Source: VAZQ01 sp963744275 (GTDB lineage: Bacteria > Pseudomonadota > Alphaproteobacteria > Rhizobiales > Xanthobacteraceae). Taken from it: a stretch of DNA of 64,000 nt. Shown here one piece after another: positions 62,548 to 64,000 of this stretch (its first letter is position 1; each line of letters starts with the position of its first letter). The notes under the pieces are model-generated. The model saw only the letters and a list, made by a program, of their open reading frames with translations, searched no databases and had not been told where the DNA came from. The stretch spans positions 186,001 through 250,000 of the forward strand of contig CAVUSX010000015.1 in NCBI GenBank assembly GCA_963744275.1. Direction: 5' to 3'. The position numbers and the translations under genes were made by a program.

Positions 62548-63536
62548 TCGATGACCTCGTCGGCGCGCAAGAGGAACGACTCGGGGATCGACAGGCCGAG
62601 TCCCTTGGCGGTCTTGAGATTGATCGCCATCTCGAATTTAGTGGGCACTTGAACGGGAAGCTCCCCCGGCCTTTCGCCCTTGAGAATACGATCCACATAA
62701 AGGGCAGCTTGCCGAAATAAATCCCCCTCGTCTGCTCCGTAGGACAGCAACCCCCCGTCTCCGACGCTCGCGCGCACTACGAAGACCGCCGGAACTTTGT
62801 TTCGGGCCGCCAGCGATATGATGCCGGCGCGGTGGACGTTCGTAAAGCTGTCCGGCGGGACAATGAGGCCGCCTCCTGGTTCGCGGCCAAGCGAAGCCAC
62901 GACTGTTTCGATTTCAGCATCGTTACGAACGGGCGCGCTGATCGGGATCACATTGAAGGTTCGCGCAGCGCCCTCGAATGTGGGCAGGTAATATGATGTC
63001 ACATAGGGCGCGGTGTCCGGGTTGAACATGGCGGCCACTCGCTTGAGGCCGGGCGCAATCTCGGTGAGCAACTCGAGCCACTTGCCACCCATTGTCGGTT
63101 CGAGGTTGATGAAGCCGGTAATATTCCCGCCGGGGCGGCGCAGGTCGGCAATAAAGCCAGCGCCGACCGGATCGGAGACGGTAACAAATACGATCGGAAT
63201 CGACCGCGTCTCCCGCTGGAGCGCAGCGGTTACCGGGGTCGTATGTGCAAGAATCACGTCAGGTCGAGAATCGACCAATTCCTTTGCGAATGCCCGCGCA
63301 CGTTCAATGTTGCCCGCAGCCCAACGCACCTCCATCCGCAGGTTGCGGCTTTCCGTCCAACCCAATCCTGGAAGAGCTTTTGTGAACGCGGAAAGTTGTG
63401 CGTTTGCGTCCGTATCGCGTTCGTCAAATCCCATAAGCACGCCAATGCGCCTAATGGCGCCGGCTTGCTGCGCGCCCGCATCGACCGGCAACATCGCCAC
63501 GCCTCCGAGCAACGTTATCAACTGGCGGCGATTCAT
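62544..63536 (-). CDS. ABC_sub_bind periplasmic binding protein, array copy 2
   Basis: 330 residues, frame intact. Signal: 'NRRQLITLLGGVAMLPVDAG'. Landmarks are 'RRIGVLMGFDERDTDANAQL', 'GLGWTESRNLRMEVRWAAGN', 'LRRPGGNITGFINLEPTMGG' and 'AAMFNPDTAPYVTSYYLPTF'. These put it with copies 7 and 8 although it is at the other end of the array. Ends 'FLLRADEVIE'. Members of one subgroup are therefore not simply adjacent. Confidence 0.88.
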   Translation of the reverse strand: MNRRQLITLLGGVAMLPVDAGAQQAGAIRRIGVLMGFDERDTDANAQLSAFTKALPGLGWTESRNLRMEVRWAAGNIERARAFAKELVDSRPDVILAHTTPVTAALQRETRSIPIVFVTVSDPVGAGFIADLRRPGGNITGFINLEPTMGGKWLELLTEIAPGLKRVAAMFNPDTAPYVTSYYLPTFEGAARTFNVIPISAPVRNDAEIETVVASLGREPGGGLIVPPDSFTNVHRAGIISLAARNKVPAVFVVRASVGDGGLLSYGADEGDLFRQAALYVDRILKGERPGELPVQVPTKFEMAINLKTAKGLGLSIPESFLLRADEVIE

Positions 63537-64000
63537 TCGATGACCTCGTCGGCAATGGCGAGCATCGATGGGGGGATGGTTACACCGAGGGTCTTGGCTG
63601 TTTTGAGGTTGATGATCAACTCGATCTTCGTGGACTGCTGCACCGGCAGGTCGGCCGGTTTATCGCCCTTCAGGATACGGCTCACATACACGCCAACCAG
63701 ACGGTAAGAGTCGGTAACGCTGCCTCCGTAGCTCATCAGCCCGCCCGCGACAGAAAACTGGCGAAATCCGTAAATCGCAGGCAGCGCGTAGCGCAGCGTC
63801 AGCGCGGCGAGTTGCCGGCTGCGACTGGTGAAGAATGCATCCGTGCCGATTATCAGCGCGCCGGCTCGCGCCGCGGCCAAGTCTGCAAAAGCTGCATCGA
63901 GCTCACCTTCGGTAGCGGCGTAGGCCACATGAAGTCGCAATCCAAGCGCCAGCGCAGCCGGATCCAAGTCCTTTGACAGGCTCTCCTTTTCGCCAGAAAC
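63533..64000 (-). CDS. ABC_sub_bind periplasmic binding protein, array copy 1, 5' end outside the window
   Basis: The C-terminal 155 residues or so; the frame is open to the right edge. It shows 'LALGLRLHVAYAATEGELDA', 'AGALIIGTDAFFTSRSRQLA', 'VAGGLMSYGGSVTDSYRLVG', 'YVSRILKGDKPADLPVQQST' and the tail 'AIADEVIE'. It is of the copy 3/5/6 subgroup. Because its start is not seen, more members, a promoter or a permease may lie beyond 64000. Confidence 0.85.
   Translation of the reverse strand, partial: VSGEKESLSKDLDPAALALGLRLHVAYAATEGELDAAFADLAAARAGALIIGTDAFFTSRSRQLAALTLRYALPAIYGFRQFSVAGGLMSYGGSVTDSYRLVGVYVSRILKGDKPADLPVQQSTKIELIINLKTAKTLGVTIPPSMLAIADEVIE

Noticed and set aside
56654..63560. Regularly spaced repeats resembling a very long-period CRISPR or an assembly duplication
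   Set aside because: The period is about 985 bases and spacers are coding genes with clearly different sequences, so these are gene junctions in a tandem family, not CRISPR units or misassembly.
1..64000. tRNA, rRNA, riboswitch or CRISPR features
   Set aside because: I looked for conserved tRNA arms, rRNA-like stretches, preQ1 or other riboswitch cores near queE, and short regular repeats, and found nothing I could support by eye.

Overview
The window is high-GC DNA that reads as the chromosome of an alphaproteobacterium of the order Hyphomicrobiales, probably near Bradyrhizobium, Xanthobacteraceae or Pseudolabrys. This is inferred from a membrane ferritin (MbfA), the DUF1285 / CoA pyrophosphatase / DUF6111 / CCA-transferase operon, the MoxR / DUF58 / DUF4159 operon, orphan Bug/TctC binding proteins, tandem ABC_sub_bind proteins and GTAGGGTGGGC-type palindromic repeats. 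I see no rRNA, tRNA, CRISPR array, prophage or transposase.

Layout. 0-2 kb: the end of an EAL protein and two ModA-like binding proteins. 2.1-6.2 kb (minus): apt, mtnP and the cytochrome bc1 operon (Rieske, cytochrome b, cytochrome c1). 6.5-9.1 kb (plus): trmL, the preQ0 pair queE-queD, and hemF. 9.2-12.4 kb (minus): DUF1285, NUDIX CoA pyrophosphatase, DUF6111 and CCA transferase. 12.9-19.8 kb (plus): MoxR ATPase, DUF58, DUF4159 and a large membrane protein. 19.9-24.7 kb: GNAT, NUDIX, mbfA, a tail-anchored hypothetical protein, hydroxypyruvate isomerase, a pentapeptide protein and a YciI protein. 24.7-30 kb: gentisate dioxygenase, two FMN reductases, a LeuA/homocitrate-synthase-like enzyme and an FAH-family hydrolase. 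30.2-32.6 kb: an Opu-type osmoprotectant transporter with fused permease and binding domains. 32.7-35.6 kb: DUF2214 and ergothioneine genes egtD and egtB. 35.8-42.6 kb: GlcG/HbpS protein, MltB-type transglycosylase, MFS and SLC13/ArsB-type permeases, and a carboxyltransferase plus biotin carrier pair. 42.9-52.7 kb: an OmpA protein with proline-rich repeats, then a run of aromatic/organic-acid type genes (esterase-like hydrolase, bicupin, two TctC binding proteins, NHL protein, carboxymuconolactone decarboxylase family, ACMSD-like amidohydrolase).

The most striking region is 52.9-64 kb on the minus strand. At least eight divergent ABC_sub_bind (PF04392-like) periplasmic binding proteins lie head to tail. 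Every junction is a 4-base ATGA overlap, and no permease or ATPase is present. The chain passes through a 50-codon mini-ORF that ends in the tail of a ninth binding protein. It then couples by ATGA to a membrane sensor histidine kinase, which couples by ATGA to a DivK-like receiver, followed 27 bases later by a receiver-TIR fusion. I read this as one transcription unit linking many extracytoplasmic ligand binders to a two-component relay with a TIR output. The array runs off the right edge.

Sequence quality: ten otherwise well-conserved genes carry about thirteen frame breaks, nearly all equivalent to one extra base. This looks more like residual indel errors than gene decay, so those genes are described as single genes with a frame break.
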